DNA of 64,000 nucleotides from Devosia sp. (lineage in GTDB: Bacteria > Pseudomonadota > Alphaproteobacteria > Rhizobiales > Devosiaceae), in NCBI GenBank assembly GCA_017794705.1, contig CP051235.1, positions 683,010-747,009 on the forward strand. The letters are read 5' to 3'. The translations under genes were made by a program, and so were the position numbers. This document shows, piece after piece, positions 15,721 to 24,104 of this stretch (position 1 is the first letter of the stretch; every line of letters starts with the position of its first letter). The notes below the pieces were generated by a model, which was not told where the DNA came from, did not search any database, and worked only from the letters and a program-made list of their open reading frames with translations.

Positions 15721-16530
15721 CTACCCCGGGTAAAGCGTCAGTCCGCCGTCCACCCGCAGCACCTGGCCATGCATGAAGCGCGCCTGCGGTCCCACCAGGA
15801 AGCACACCGCGTCCGCGATTTCCTCCGGGTCGGCGTAACGATCGAAGGTCGGGCTGTTGGCGTGCATTTTCTTGGGGTCGACGACCCGGGTGGCCTGGAA
15901 GCGGGCCGACTTGGCCGGGCCGGGGCTGACCGCATTGACGCGTACGCCGTCGTTCATCACTTCCAGCGCCAGGCACCGGGTGTAGTGCACCACCGCCGCC
16001 TTGAGCGTGGCGTATATGCCGCCTTCCGAGCAGCCCATGTGGGCGGCGGCGGAGCCGATGTTCACCACCACGCCGCTTTGGCGGCTGACCATGTCGGGCA
16101 CGAAGGTCTGGGTGACATTCATCGTGCCGATCAGGTTGGAGTTGGTCAGGGTGACGATGTCCTCGTACGGAATGCCCAGGATATTGTTGGGCAAAGGCTT
16201 GTTGCCGGATGCCCCGATGTCACCGCCGGCACAATTGACGAGGATATCCACCGGTCCGAGCGCTGCCTCGATGTCCTGTTTCATCTTTGTCACCGCATCG
16301 CGATCGCCGATGTTGCCGGTCACCCCCACGGACTTGACCCCCAGCGCCTCGATCGCCGTCACCACTTCACCGAGATTGGCACTCTCGCCAAACCGGCCGG
16401 TTTCTTCCCAGCTGATGTCGTGGACCGCCACGTTGGCGCCCATGGCGGCGATCTTTCTAGCCATGACATTGCCGAGGCCGCGTCCCGAACCGGTGACCAG
16501 CGCCACCTTGCCTGCAAGTTCTCCCGCCAC
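15721..16530 (-). CDS. SDR-family NAD(P)-dependent oxidoreductase
   Basis: 269 residues from a GTG at 16530 with GGGGAGGCGAAA before it. TGSGRGLG is the cofactor motif, NCAGGD the NNAG equivalent, and the catalytic Ser (NIGSAAAH) and Tyr-x3-Lys (YATLK) are in place. It follows the isomerase-like gene by 12 bp and is therefore in one operon with it. Role inferred: oxidation or reduction of a sugar or sugar acid. Confidence 0.92.
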   Translation of the reverse strand: MAGELAGKVALVTGSGRGLGNVMARKIAAMGANVAVHDISWEETGRFGESANLGEVVTAIEALGVKSVGVTGNIGDRDAVTKMKQDIEAALGPVDILVNCAGGDIGASGNKPLPNNILGIPYEDIVTLTNSNLIGTMNVTQTFVPDMVSRQSGVVVNIGSAAAHMGCSEGGIYATLKAAVVHYTRCLALEVMNDGVRVNAVSPGPAKSARFQATRVVDPKKMHANSPTFDRYADPEEIADAVCFLVGPQARFMHGQVLRVDGGLTLYPG

Positions 16531-16542
16531 TTTCGCCTCCCC

Positions 16543-17526
16543 TCACATGATCCCAAGCTGTTTCATATTCGCCACCGATTTCCGGATCATCGCCATTTCA
16601 TATTCGACCAGCCGGTCGTCCTCGCCTTTCTCCCAGGGCGTTTGCCAGTCGGCATCATCCGGCAAGCGGCTGGTCCGCGCCGCCAACAGGCAGGCGGCCA
16701 ATTCCTCTGCCTGTTTCGGGGCATACCCTTTCCACCAGCCCGGTGTGAACAGGCGCACGTGCCGCGCTTCCAGCGCTCCCGGTTCCAGCACGCAAGTGAG
16801 GTCCGGCTGATGGTCCGCGAGGATCTCAAACAGTTCCCTGAACGGAACGGCCCCGTCGCCGATAGCACAGCGCACCAGCCGCAGGCCCTCGTCGGTCCAT
16901 TGCACATTGTAGTCCTTGAGATGGACGTGGCGCACGTAGGGCGCAATTACCCGCGTGAAATCCAGCGGGGCCTCGGCGACCGGGAACGAGTTGCCCGTGT
17001 CATAGACAACCCTGACAGCCGGTCCGAATTCGTCGCACCAGCCCACCAGTTCGCGACTGGTAAAGTCTTGATGGTTCTCGATTACAATGGTCAGCCCGTT
17101 GGCTTCCGCCACCGGCGCATAGGCGGCCAGTTTGGATCGGACCGCATTGATCAGGTCATACCAGCGGTCGCCTGCTGCCGCGCGGTCCCCGCACAGGATC
17201 GGCGTCAGCGCCAGTCGTATGAGTTTCGAATCCAGCGCCTTTGCCAGCCGGACCAGCGTGTCAAAATCGCAGGTCTGCAGCCCCGAACTCATGATGCTTG
17301 TCAGCCCGAGCCCGTCGAGTTTTTGCTTCAGCGCCTTCAGTTCATCGTCGCTCAGCGGCGTCAGCCAGCCTTCCCAGATTTCGATGGCCTGGCTGTTCAG
17401 TTCCACCGCCAGATCGATGAACCCTTCTAGCCCGCGGCCGTCGGGATTTTCGCGGTCGGTGCCCCTGCCCTGCAGCCCGAGTGTATACGTCAACCCGTAC
17501 GGGTTGAGCCCTGCCCTGATTTTCAT
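16543..17526 (-). CDS. Sugar phosphate isomerase/epimerase-like TIM barrel (AP endonuclease 2 fold)
   Basis: 327 residues. Xylose-isomerase-like TIM-barrel features include the metal-ligand strands VIENHQD (Glu), VVYDTGNS (Asp), HVHLKD (His, Asp) and CVLEPGA (Glu). Family members such as IolE, IolI and D-tagatose/psicose epimerases isomerise or dehydrate sugars with a divalent metal. First gene of a two-gene minus-strand operon with the SDR at 15721. It lies after a terminator that separates it from the binding protein at 17653. Confidence 0.87.
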   Translation of the reverse strand: MKIRAGLNPYGLTYTLGLQGRGTDRENPDGRGLEGFIDLAVELNSQAIEIWEGWLTPLSDDELKALKQKLDGLGLTSIMSSGLQTCDFDTLVRLAKALDSKLIRLALTPILCGDRAAAGDRWYDLINAVRSKLAAYAPVAEANGLTIVIENHQDFTSRELVGWCDEFGPAVRVVYDTGNSFPVAEAPLDFTRVIAPYVRHVHLKDYNVQWTDEGLRLVRCAIGDGAVPFRELFEILADHQPDLTCVLEPGALEARHVRLFTPGWWKGYAPKQAEELAACLLAARTSRLPDDADWQTPWEKGEDDRLVEYEMAMIRKSVANMKQLGIM

Positions 17527-17605
17527 GATGAGCCTCCCGCTACAAGCCTAGCGGGATGCAAGCCCCTGTCAAACCAATCATATTCATCACGCACACCTAA
17601 AGAAA

Positions 17606-17627
17606 AAGGGCGCCCGAAGGCGCCCTT
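17606..17627 (-). terminator. Rho-independent terminator after sugar-binding protein gene
   Basis: AAGGGCGCC and GGCGCCCTT pair around a short loop; on the minus strand the stem runs into TTTTTCTTT. It lies 26 bp past the stop of the gene at 17653. Confidence 0.85.
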
Positions 17628-17652
17628 CTCATCATACGTGAAGGATGGCCGA

Positions 17653-18648
17653 TCAATTGTCAGCGCAGAAGCCCGGATCTTCGGCGTTGCACACGTCAAG
17701 GCCGGTGTAGAGCGGATCTTCCACGGATTCACCGTTGATCAGCTGGATCATCACGTCGGGAGCGCGATAGCCCATTTCGAACGGACGCTGGCCCACCTGG
17801 GCATGGCTGCGGCCGTCACGGAACGCCTGGGTCTGCGGCGGCAGAGTGTCGCCGGCGATGATGATCAGGTCGCCCGAAGACAGGCGGTCCATGACCTGAT
17901 CGGTCACCTGGGTGTAGGCCTGCGGGGCAAACTGGGCCCAGCCGCCGACCAGGATGAAGGCATCCAGATCAGGATTGGCAATGAACGTATCTGCCATCTG
18001 CTGGTTGGCCAGGTCAGCCTGGTCATTGGTGAAGACCGGGCAGCCGTCGATTTCCGTCCAGCCGTTCTGGCCGGTCAGACGGTCAATACCCTCTTCACCG
18101 CCGGCCGTGTCGCGGAAACCTTGCGCACGGGCGTTGATATTGTCGGCAGCCACGTTGCCGAGCTGCAGGCAGACGGTCCCGCCTTCCGGCTTCAACATGG
18201 CGGCCTGTTCGGCCATCATCACGCCCATCAGGTAGTTGTCCGTACCCAGATAGGTGGCCCGCAGATCGCGGTCAGCTTCCAGGAAGTCGGCGTCAATGGT
18301 CATGACCGGCACATCCGGGGCAATCTGCCGAATGCGGTTGGCCATGGCCGGGGCGTTGGATGGCGAAATGGCAATGGCCGCCACGCCGCGGGTCAGAAGG
18401 TCGTCGACGATCTGGACTTCACCGGCTTCGTCGGCACTCGACGCGGGTCCGGTATAGAAGCACTCGTAGTCCGAATCCGCGTTCTCGGCCATCCACTGCT
18501 GGCAGCCCAGGTTGATCTGTTCAAAGAACGGGTTGTCCAGGCCCTTCACCACAATGGCGAGGGTCTGTTTTTCCTGCGACATCGCAGGTGCTGAAAGCAG
18601 CAATGCGGCACCTGCCACACCTGCCAGAGCGAGTAGTTTATTCATCAT
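17653..18648 (-). CDS. Periplasmic sugar-binding protein of CUT2 ABC system
   Basis: 331 residues with a Sec signal peptide (MMNKLLALAGVAGAALL then APAMSQ). The mature protein begins like FrcB/RbsB (TLAIVVKGLDNPFFEQINLG) and keeps the DVPVMTIDADF and GTDNYLMG segments of the hinge region. It ends with a Cys-containing tail (CNAEDPGFCADN). It is downstream of an epimerase gene (18696) on the minus strand, while the ATPase and permease most likely to work with it are divergent at 19905-21660. Ligand unknown. Confidence 0.92.
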   Translation of the reverse strand: MMNKLLALAGVAGAALLLSAPAMSQEKQTLAIVVKGLDNPFFEQINLGCQQWMAENADSDYECFYTGPASSADEAGEVQIVDDLLTRGVAAIAISPSNAPAMANRIRQIAPDVPVMTIDADFLEADRDLRATYLGTDNYLMGVMMAEQAAMLKPEGGTVCLQLGNVAADNINARAQGFRDTAGGEEGIDRLTGQNGWTEIDGCPVFTNDQADLANQQMADTFIANPDLDAFILVGGWAQFAPQAYTQVTDQVMDRLSSGDLIIIAGDTLPPQTQAFRDGRSHAQVGQRPFEMGYRAPDVMIQLINGESVEDPLYTGLDVCNAEDPGFCADN

Positions 18649-18695
18649 TTCCTCCCTTGATGAACTATCCGGCCAAACGCCGAATTCCTTGTCGC

Positions 18696-19676
18696 CTACC
18701 CCGGATACCAGACGACCCGCGGGTCATCCGGCGTCCTTTGATAGGCCCATGCCTCGTCGATCAGACGGTGCAGGTCATATTGCGGTTCCCAGCCCAGCAC
18801 CTGGCGGGCTTTCGAATTGTCGAGCTTGTTGGAGAAGTGCGGTGTCGACACCGGCACGCTGCCAAGCCCTTGGGTATCCTTGAGATATTTGGCGACATCC
18901 GCGTAGTTGACCGGTTCGGTCATGGCGATGTTGAAAAGCTGTTGGCTCGCAGCCGGATTGTCCAGCGCGATCAGGATGGCGTCGACAAGGTCAGATACGT
19001 GGACAAAGTTGCGCAGCAATGGCGTGTCATCGATATCGAGCATCATCGGCACGACGCCTTCGGCGGCATATTTGTCCGCCTGCCCCCTGGGCATGTAGTC
19101 AGTCCATGCCGGCCCGCCGAACTGGGTGTCGTCAAACTTCAGCGCGTAGCGGAAGTCGTCTTTCTCCATGATCCAGGGTGCGCGCAGGCAGCAGCCATTG
19201 ATCCCGTACTGGATCTGGAACTGGTTGAGCATTTCCTCTTCCAGGACCTTGGTCAGCGCATAGCAGCCCGGATAGGCCCGCCGCGGGGCGCTCTCGGTGA
19301 TCGGGCCCTCGTATTGGTGGAAAATGTGGCCCACCGAGCAGTCCCCTCCGATCAGAATGAACTGTTCAGCCGTGTCGGATTTGCGGAAATGTTCGAGCAT
19401 CCAGAACATGCCCTTGATCGACACGTCGATGGCGAGTTCCGGCGATTCCTTCACCGCCGCCATATGCAATACGTGGGTTACCCCCGCCATCGCCTGACCG
19501 ATGTAATCTGGATCGGAGAGCGAACCTCTAACAGAGCGAACCCTTGGATGCGGCGCCAGTTCACGGTTGTGACAAAGCGCGACAACGGACCAGTCCCTGA
19601 ACCTTTCGGCTTCAAGAAACCGCCGCAGGAATTCCTGTCCGACCTTTCCCGTCGCGCCCGTTATCAGCAATTGCAT
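18696..19676 (-). CDS. NAD(P)-dependent epimerase/dehydratase (extended SDR)
   Basis: 326 residues; ATG at 19676 with GGAGG nearby. The N-terminal GATGKVG nucleotide motif, HMAAVKE, and the catalytic Tyr-x3-Lys (CYALTK) mark an extended SDR. Proteins of this group epimerise or oxidise sugars or sugar acids, for example uronate dehydrogenase. Here it heads a minus-strand operon with a sugar-binding protein, so it likely acts on the imported sugar. Confidence 0.88.
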   Translation of the reverse strand: MQLLITGATGKVGQEFLRRFLEAERFRDWSVVALCHNRELAPHPRVRSVRGSLSDPDYIGQAMAGVTHVLHMAAVKESPELAIDVSIKGMFWMLEHFRKSDTAEQFILIGGDCSVGHIFHQYEGPITESAPRRAYPGCYALTKVLEEEMLNQFQIQYGINGCCLRAPWIMEKDDFRYALKFDDTQFGGPAWTDYMPRGQADKYAAEGVVPMMLDIDDTPLLRNFVHVSDLVDAILIALDNPAASQQLFNIAMTEPVNYADVAKYLKDTQGLGSVPVSTPHFSNKLDNSKARQVLGWEPQYDLHRLIDEAWAYQRTPDDPRVVWYPG

Positions 19677-19693
19677 GGCATCCTCCGCTGGGC

Positions 19694-19714
19694 ACTAATA
19701 ATATTAGTTGATAT
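19694..19714. promoter_or_regulatory. ACTAAT/ATTAGT operator-like site before epimerase gene
   Basis: An ACTAAT...ATTAGT inverted repeat (3-bp spacer) followed by TGATAT lies 18 bp upstream of the epimerase start. The 12-mer ATTAGTTGATAT is repeated exactly at 22940-22951 before the next binding-protein gene. This links the two CUT2 loci, with the LacI gene (21668) between them as the obvious candidate regulator. Confidence 0.5.
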
Positions 19715-19858
19715 CACTAGGTCAAGCGGTTAATTCTTCTTCACACGGCCATCCAATTTGGTAATCTTGGCCGTCCGGAACCGCAAAAACCCTTGACGGC
19801 AGGGGTTTTCTGTCATGCAAACAGGGAGTTGCGCTGACAGATCAGGGACTGGTGAAGG

Positions 19859-19870
19859 CTAATAGTATCG
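19859..19870. promoter_or_regulatory. CTAATAGTATCG word before CUT2 ATPase gene
   Basis: CTAATAGTATCG differs by one base from CTAATATTATCG at 11222 and lies 34 bp before the ATPase ATG. An AAAACCC/GGGTTTT inverted repeat lies just upstream (19786-19792 and 19803-19809). Operator or promoter core; undecided. Confidence 0.4.
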
Positions 19871-19904
19871 TCATGCCCACGGCTTGACGGCTCGGGGAGG
19901 AAAC

Positions 19905-20645
19905 ATGGCGGCGCTGGAACTCAGCAATATTTCGAAGAATTTCGGGGCGATACAGGCTCTGCAGGACGTATCGATGAAGATCGAGCCCGGCGAGGTGGTC
20001 GGGCTGATGGGCGACAATGGCGCCGGCAAGTCGACGCTGGTCAAGATCATTGCCGGCAACTTCCGCCCGTCAGCCGGCGACATCACGATCGACGGCAGTC
20101 ACGTGGAGTTTCACAAGCCCATTGATGCCCAGCGCAAGGGCGTGGAAATCGTCTATCAGGACCTTGCCCTGTGCAACAATCTGACCGCCGCCTCCAACGT
20201 TTATCTCGGCCGCGAACTGACGGCCCAAATCGGGCCCGTAAAGGTGCTCGACTATCGCACCATGTTCAAAAGGGCCGGCGAACTGTTTGCTGAACTGAAG
20301 TCGGAAACCCGCCCGCGCGACATGGTCAAGCGCATGTCAGGTGGCCAGCGACAGGCAGTGGCCATTGCCCGGACGCTTCTGACGCAGCCAAAGATCGTGC
20401 TGATGGACGAGCCGACTGCCGCAATTTCGGTTCGCCAGGTGGCCGAGGTGCTCAACCTGATCAAGCGGCTGCGCGATCAGGGGATAGCCATCATTCTGAT
20501 CAGCCACCGCATGCCCGACGTGTTCACTGTCGCCGACAAGATCACGGTGCTGCGGCGCGGCCGGCTGGTGGCAGACAAACCTGTCAGCAAGAGCTCACCC
20601 GAAGAGGTGACCGGATTGATTACTGGCGCCATCGAGGCCGCCTGA
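19905..20645 (+). CDS. CUT2 sugar ABC transporter ATP-binding protein, single NBD (FrcA-like)
   Basis: 246 residues from ATG at 19905, preceded by GGGGAGG. One NBD only: Walker A GDNGAGKST, signature MSGGQRQAVAIA and Walker B IVLMDEPTAAIS. Most ribose-type ATPases are duplicated; the single-domain form is that of FrcA of rhizobia, which would work as a homodimer. It is followed by the permease after 16 bp. Confidence 0.94.
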   Translation: MAALELSNISKNFGAIQALQDVSMKIEPGEVVGLMGDNGAGKSTLVKIIAGNFRPSAGDITIDGSHVEFHKPIDAQRKGVEIVYQDLALCNNLTAASNVYLGRELTAQIGPVKVLDYRTMFKRAGELFAELKSETRPRDMVKRMSGGQRQAVAIARTLLTQPKIVLMDEPTAAISVRQVAEVLNLIKRLRDQGIAIILISHRMPDVFTVADKITVLRRGRLVADKPVSKSSPEEVTGLITGAIEAA

Positions 20646-20661
20646 GCAAGAGGAATTCAAG

Positions 20662-21660
20662 ATGAGCGTCACACTTGAACAGGCCATCGACAGCCGCCAG
20701 CACCAGAACCTGCTTTCCTGGCTGACCAGCCGGCAGGTCTTCTGGGTTTTTGTCGCCGCAGTGCTCGCCTGCGTCGCCCTCAGCCTGGTGACAGATACGT
20801 TCGCGACCGAGCGCAACATCTTCAACGTCACCCGCAACTTCGCCTTTGTCGGCATCATTGCCCTCGGCATGACGGCCGTTATCGCCTCGGGCGGCATTGA
20901 TCTGTCGGTGGGATCGACGGTGGTCATGTCAGCCATGGTGACGGGCGTTGTCATGGCGGCGGGCATGCCGTTCTGGGTCGCCGCGCTGGCCGCAATCGGT
21001 GCCTCGCTGGCCATCGGCGCGGTCAACGGCCTCCTGATTGCCTACGCCGGCATGCCGGCATTCGTGGTAACGCTGGGCATGCTTTCAGTGGCGCGCAGCC
21101 TGGCCATGGTGCTGTCGGACAACAAGATGATCTGGGAGTTCGGGCCGGATCACGACCTGCTGCTTTGGCTGGGGGGTGGCGCCACCTTCGGCATACCGCA
21201 TCCGTTGATCGCCATGGTGGTGTTGGCGCTCGCTACGGGATTCGCATTCCGCTGGACGCGCTGGGGACAACATCTGTTCGCCGTCGGCGGCAATGAGGAA
21301 GCAGCGACTCTCACCGGCGTGCCGGTGAAGCGCATCAAACTCAGCGTTTACATGTTCTCGGCCTTCACAGCCGGGGTGACGGGCATTCTGATGGTCGGTT
21401 GGCTTGGCGGTGTGACCACCAACCTCGGCCAGGCCATGGAACTGACCGTGATTGCCGCAGCGGTCATCGGCGGGGCAAATCTGGCAGGGGGCATCGGGTC
21501 TGCGTTCGGTGCGGTCGTTGGGGCATTGCTCATCGAAGTAATCCGCAATAGCTTGATCCTGTTGGGGATCAGCACTTTCTGGCAAGGCACCTTCGTCGGC
21601 TGCTTTATCGTGATTGCTGTTACATTTGACCGCATCAGAAATTTCAGGTCATCAGAATAG
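20662..21660 (+). CDS. CUT2 sugar ABC transporter permease (FrcC/RbsC-like)
   Basis: 332 residues, inner membrane. Family motifs ASGGIDLSVGSTVVMSA and the later VTLGMLSVARSLAM, AVGGNEEAATLTGVPV and AAVIGGANLAGGIGS are clear. It is second of three genes in the ATPase, permease, LacI operon, 7 bp before the LacI start. Likely partner of the binding protein at 17653. Confidence 0.94.
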   Translation: MSVTLEQAIDSRQHQNLLSWLTSRQVFWVFVAAVLACVALSLVTDTFATERNIFNVTRNFAFVGIIALGMTAVIASGGIDLSVGSTVVMSAMVTGVVMAAGMPFWVAALAAIGASLAIGAVNGLLIAYAGMPAFVVTLGMLSVARSLAMVLSDNKMIWEFGPDHDLLLWLGGGATFGIPHPLIAMVVLALATGFAFRWTRWGQHLFAVGGNEEAATLTGVPVKRIKLSVYMFSAFTAGVTGILMVGWLGGVTTNLGQAMELTVIAAAVIGGANLAGGIGSAFGAVVGALLIEVIRNSLILLGISTFWQGTFVGCFIVIAVTFDRIRNFRSSE

Positions 21661-21667
21661 GATATCA

Positions 21668-22834
21668 ATGACGAATCCCCAGGGGCCGGACAAGAAAACA
21701 GTGGCGCGGAAACCCTCTTCCCGTAAGAACAAGGCTCCAGATTCCGTGCGCATAACGCCCTCCAAACGGGTCACGATGACTGATGTCGCCCGTCTGGCCG
21801 GATGCTCGCAATCCACCGTCTCGGTGGTTCTGAACAATACGCCCGGCATTCTGATCGCCAAGGATACGCGACGGCGGGTCGCCCAGGCGGTCCAGCAGTT
21901 GGGCTATGTGCATTCGCGCGGCGGGGAAGCGGTGGGGCATCGCCCGCGCCAGATCGCATTGATCTTCGATCATATTGCTACAAGCCCCGAGGCGGCTGTG
22001 GCCTTTGACGGCGCCTGGGCCGCGGCCAGCCGCTCCGGCCATATCGTTGCCGCCTACCAGACCCTCAACGATGAGCGCATGGAGCCGCGCACGATCGCCG
22101 CGGCCAACATAAGTTCGGTCGATGCGGTCATCTACGCGACCATCATGACGCGCGAAGTCACCCTGCCCAAGGCGCTGTACAACATCCGCAAGCCGCTGGT
22201 GCTTTTGAACTGCTACTCGGCGGACCGCACTTTTCCCAGCGTGCTTCCGGGCGAAGTGGCCGGCGGACATCTGGCCACCCGCACATTGACGCAGGCAGGT
22301 CACCGGCGCATTGCCCATATCACCGGCGAAATGTGGATGGATGCTGCCAAGAGCCGCCTGAAGGGGTACAGGCAGGCACTTGCTTCGGCTGAAATCCCCT
22401 ATGACGCCACTCTCGTCCGCAAGGGCAACTGGCAGACCAGTTCGGGGTATGAACACACCAAGTCACTGATGGATCTCGACGAACCCCCGACCGCTATCTT
22501 TTGCGCCAACGACCGTATGGCGGTGGGCTGCTATGAGGCGCTCAAGGAACGCGGTTTGCGCATTCCCGAGGACGTGTCCGTCGTGGGCTATGACGATGAG
22601 GAAGTGGCGCGGCATATGTCCCCGCCCCTCACCTCGCTGATCCTGCCGCACCGGGAAATGGGCGTCTGGGCGGTCGACAATACACTCGAGACCCCCAAGA
22701 ACCACCGCGAAGGCGAGCAGTATCCGCTGGTCAAGCTGGAATGCACGCTGGTGGAGCGGGAATCGGTTACCGCGCCCCGCAGCGAAGCCCTCAAGCCAAC
22801 CCCCAAGGTTGTGACGCCCCACAACAAGGGCTGA
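21668..22834 (+). CDS. LacI-family transcriptional regulator
   Basis: 388 residues from ATG at 21668. The LacI helix-turn-helix is TMTDVARLAGCSQSTVSVVL, followed by the hinge and a periplasmic-binding-like sensor domain (IALIFDH, AIFCANDRMAVGCYEALKERG, VSVVGYDDEEVARH). An unusual Lys/Arg-rich extension of about 35 residues precedes the HTH. It is last in the operon with a FrcA/FrcC-like pair and probably senses the transported sugar. Candidate targets are the AT-rich palindromes at 19694, 19859, 22933 and 24088. Confidence 0.94.
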   Translation: MTNPQGPDKKTVARKPSSRKNKAPDSVRITPSKRVTMTDVARLAGCSQSTVSVVLNNTPGILIAKDTRRRVAQAVQQLGYVHSRGGEAVGHRPRQIALIFDHIATSPEAAVAFDGAWAAASRSGHIVAAYQTLNDERMEPRTIAAANISSVDAVIYATIMTREVTLPKALYNIRKPLVLLNCYSADRTFPSVLPGEVAGGHLATRTLTQAGHRRIAHITGEMWMDAAKSRLKGYRQALASAEIPYDATLVRKGNWQTSSGYEHTKSLMDLDEPPTAIFCANDRMAVGCYEALKERGLRIPEDVSVVGYDDEEVARHMSPPLTSLILPHREMGVWAVDNTLETPKNHREGEQYPLVKLECTLVERESVTAPRSEALKPTPKVVTPHNKG

Positions 22835-22932
22835 GCAAAAACTCGCCACTTCTCGATTAACCCCTACTTGTCCGGACATGACCCGCAAGCCGACGTCTCG
22901 CGCTGTGCGCTGCCCCAATCAGTCATTGCATT

Positions 22933-22951
22933 ACTAATTATTAGTTGATAT
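22933..22951. promoter_or_regulatory. ACTAAT/ATTAGT operator-like site before binding-protein gene
   Basis: An ACTAAT and ATTAGT inverted repeat with one central base, followed by TGATAT, lies 96 bp upstream of the binding-protein ATG. It shares the 12-mer ATTAGTTGATAT with 19703-19714. It is just downstream of the LacI gene. Confidence 0.5.
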
Positions 22952-23046
22952 TGGATGCGTATCAGCCGGCGGCATGTGCCCGGCGCTGATCATCAATCAA
23001 GTAGATTCTGCCGGGAGGAGAAACTGGCGGACTTCAGGAGGACAAA

Positions 23047-23994
23047 ATGAAATCTGGAAAAATTCTGGGGCTAGCCCTGGCCGCCAGTCTGGCTGTCACA
23101 CCGGCCATCGCACAGGAGAAGCAATCGCTGGCCTTCGTGGTGAACGCGGCTTCCGACTTCTGGAAACTGGCAGAAGCGGGCGTGAATGCCGCGCAGGCCG
23201 AACTGCCCGACTATGACCTGCAATTCCGCTATCCGGCGCAGGGTACCGCGGCGCTGCAAAACGCGCTGATGGACGACCTCGTCTCGGCCGGCACCGACGC
23301 CATCATGATTTCTTCGGTCGACCCGAAGACGTCGATCGATGCATTCAACCGTATCGCCGCGCAGGTTCCGCTGTTCACCACGGACAGTGACGCTCCTGAT
23401 AGTGACCGCATCGCCTATCTTGGCTCCTCGAATACCGCTGCCGGCATTCAGGCAGGTGAGATTGCCCTCGAAGCCCTGCCCGATGGCGGCCGCTGCATGG
23501 GGTTTGTGGGCTTCCTCGGGGCCGATAATGCCATTGAGCGCATTGCCGGTTTCCGGCAGGCCGTTGAAGGTTCGGGCATCGAACTGGTCGACGTGCGCGG
23601 TGACGATGTCGACTTCGCCCGTGCCCGTTCCAACGTGGACGACGTGCTGGCTGCCGACCCCTCGATCAACTGCATGGTCGGCTTTTACTCGTACAACCCG
23701 CCGAAAATCTATGAAGCGCTTCAGGCCGCCGGCCAGTTGGGCAACATCACAGTGATCGCCTTCGACGAAGATCCGATCACGCTCGGCGCGGTGCGCGAAG
23801 GCACCTTTGCCGGTACGGTCGTGCAGGATCCCTACCAGTGGGGTTACCAGGGAATGCACCTCATGGCTGACTATCTGGAAGGCGACATGTCTGGCGTTCC
23901 GGAAGATGGGCTGATCATCGTTCCCACGAAGGTGATCACGCAGGACAACGTCGACGCCTTCGAAGCGGAACTGACGGCACGCATTAACGGGTAG
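23047..23994 (+). CDS. Periplasmic sugar-binding protein of CUT2 ABC system
   Basis: 315 residues; AGGAGG precedes the ATG. The signal peptide is MKSGKILGLALAASLA with cleavage after AIAQ. The mature start SLAFVVNAASDFWKLAEAGV, the DAIMISSVDP segment and TVIAFDEDPITLGAVREGT mark a ribose-type binding protein. It is first in the operon with the ATPase (24105) and permease (25611). Ligand unknown. Confidence 0.94.
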   Translation: MKSGKILGLALAASLAVTPAIAQEKQSLAFVVNAASDFWKLAEAGVNAAQAELPDYDLQFRYPAQGTAALQNALMDDLVSAGTDAIMISSVDPKTSIDAFNRIAAQVPLFTTDSDAPDSDRIAYLGSSNTAAGIQAGEIALEALPDGGRCMGFVGFLGADNAIERIAGFRQAVEGSGIELVDVRGDDVDFARARSNVDDVLAADPSINCMVGFYSYNPPKIYEALQAAGQLGNITVIAFDEDPITLGAVREGTFAGTVVQDPYQWGYQGMHLMADYLEGDMSGVPEDGLIIVPTKVITQDNVDAFEAELTARING

Positions 23995-24018
23995 TGGTTT
24001 CCTCCACTTGACCGTAGG

Positions 24019-24064
24019 GCCGCGCGGGCACCTTCTCTCTAAGGGCTGTCCGCGCGGTCATTTT
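24019..24064 (+). terminator. Hairpin with T-run after binding-protein gene
   Basis: GCCGCGCGGGCA and TGTCCGCGCGGT form a long GC-rich stem (with G-U pairs) and are followed by TTTT. It lies 25 bp after the binding-protein stop and before the ATPase, so it probably acts as a partial terminator that keeps ATPase and permease levels low. Confidence 0.65.
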
Positions 24065-24087
24065 GGTGCAAGTATGATCACGCATCA

Positions 24088-24098
24088 CTAATATCGAT
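24088..24098. promoter_or_regulatory. CTAATATCGAT word before ATPase gene
   Basis: CTAATATCGAT, also present at 3821-3831, lies only 6 bp before the ATPase ATG (24105), where a ribosome site would be expected. No purine-rich ribosome site is visible. A bound regulator here could block translation or re-initiated transcription; alternatively it is part of a weak start region. Confidence 0.35.
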
Positions 24099-24104
24099 TG
24101 CCAC

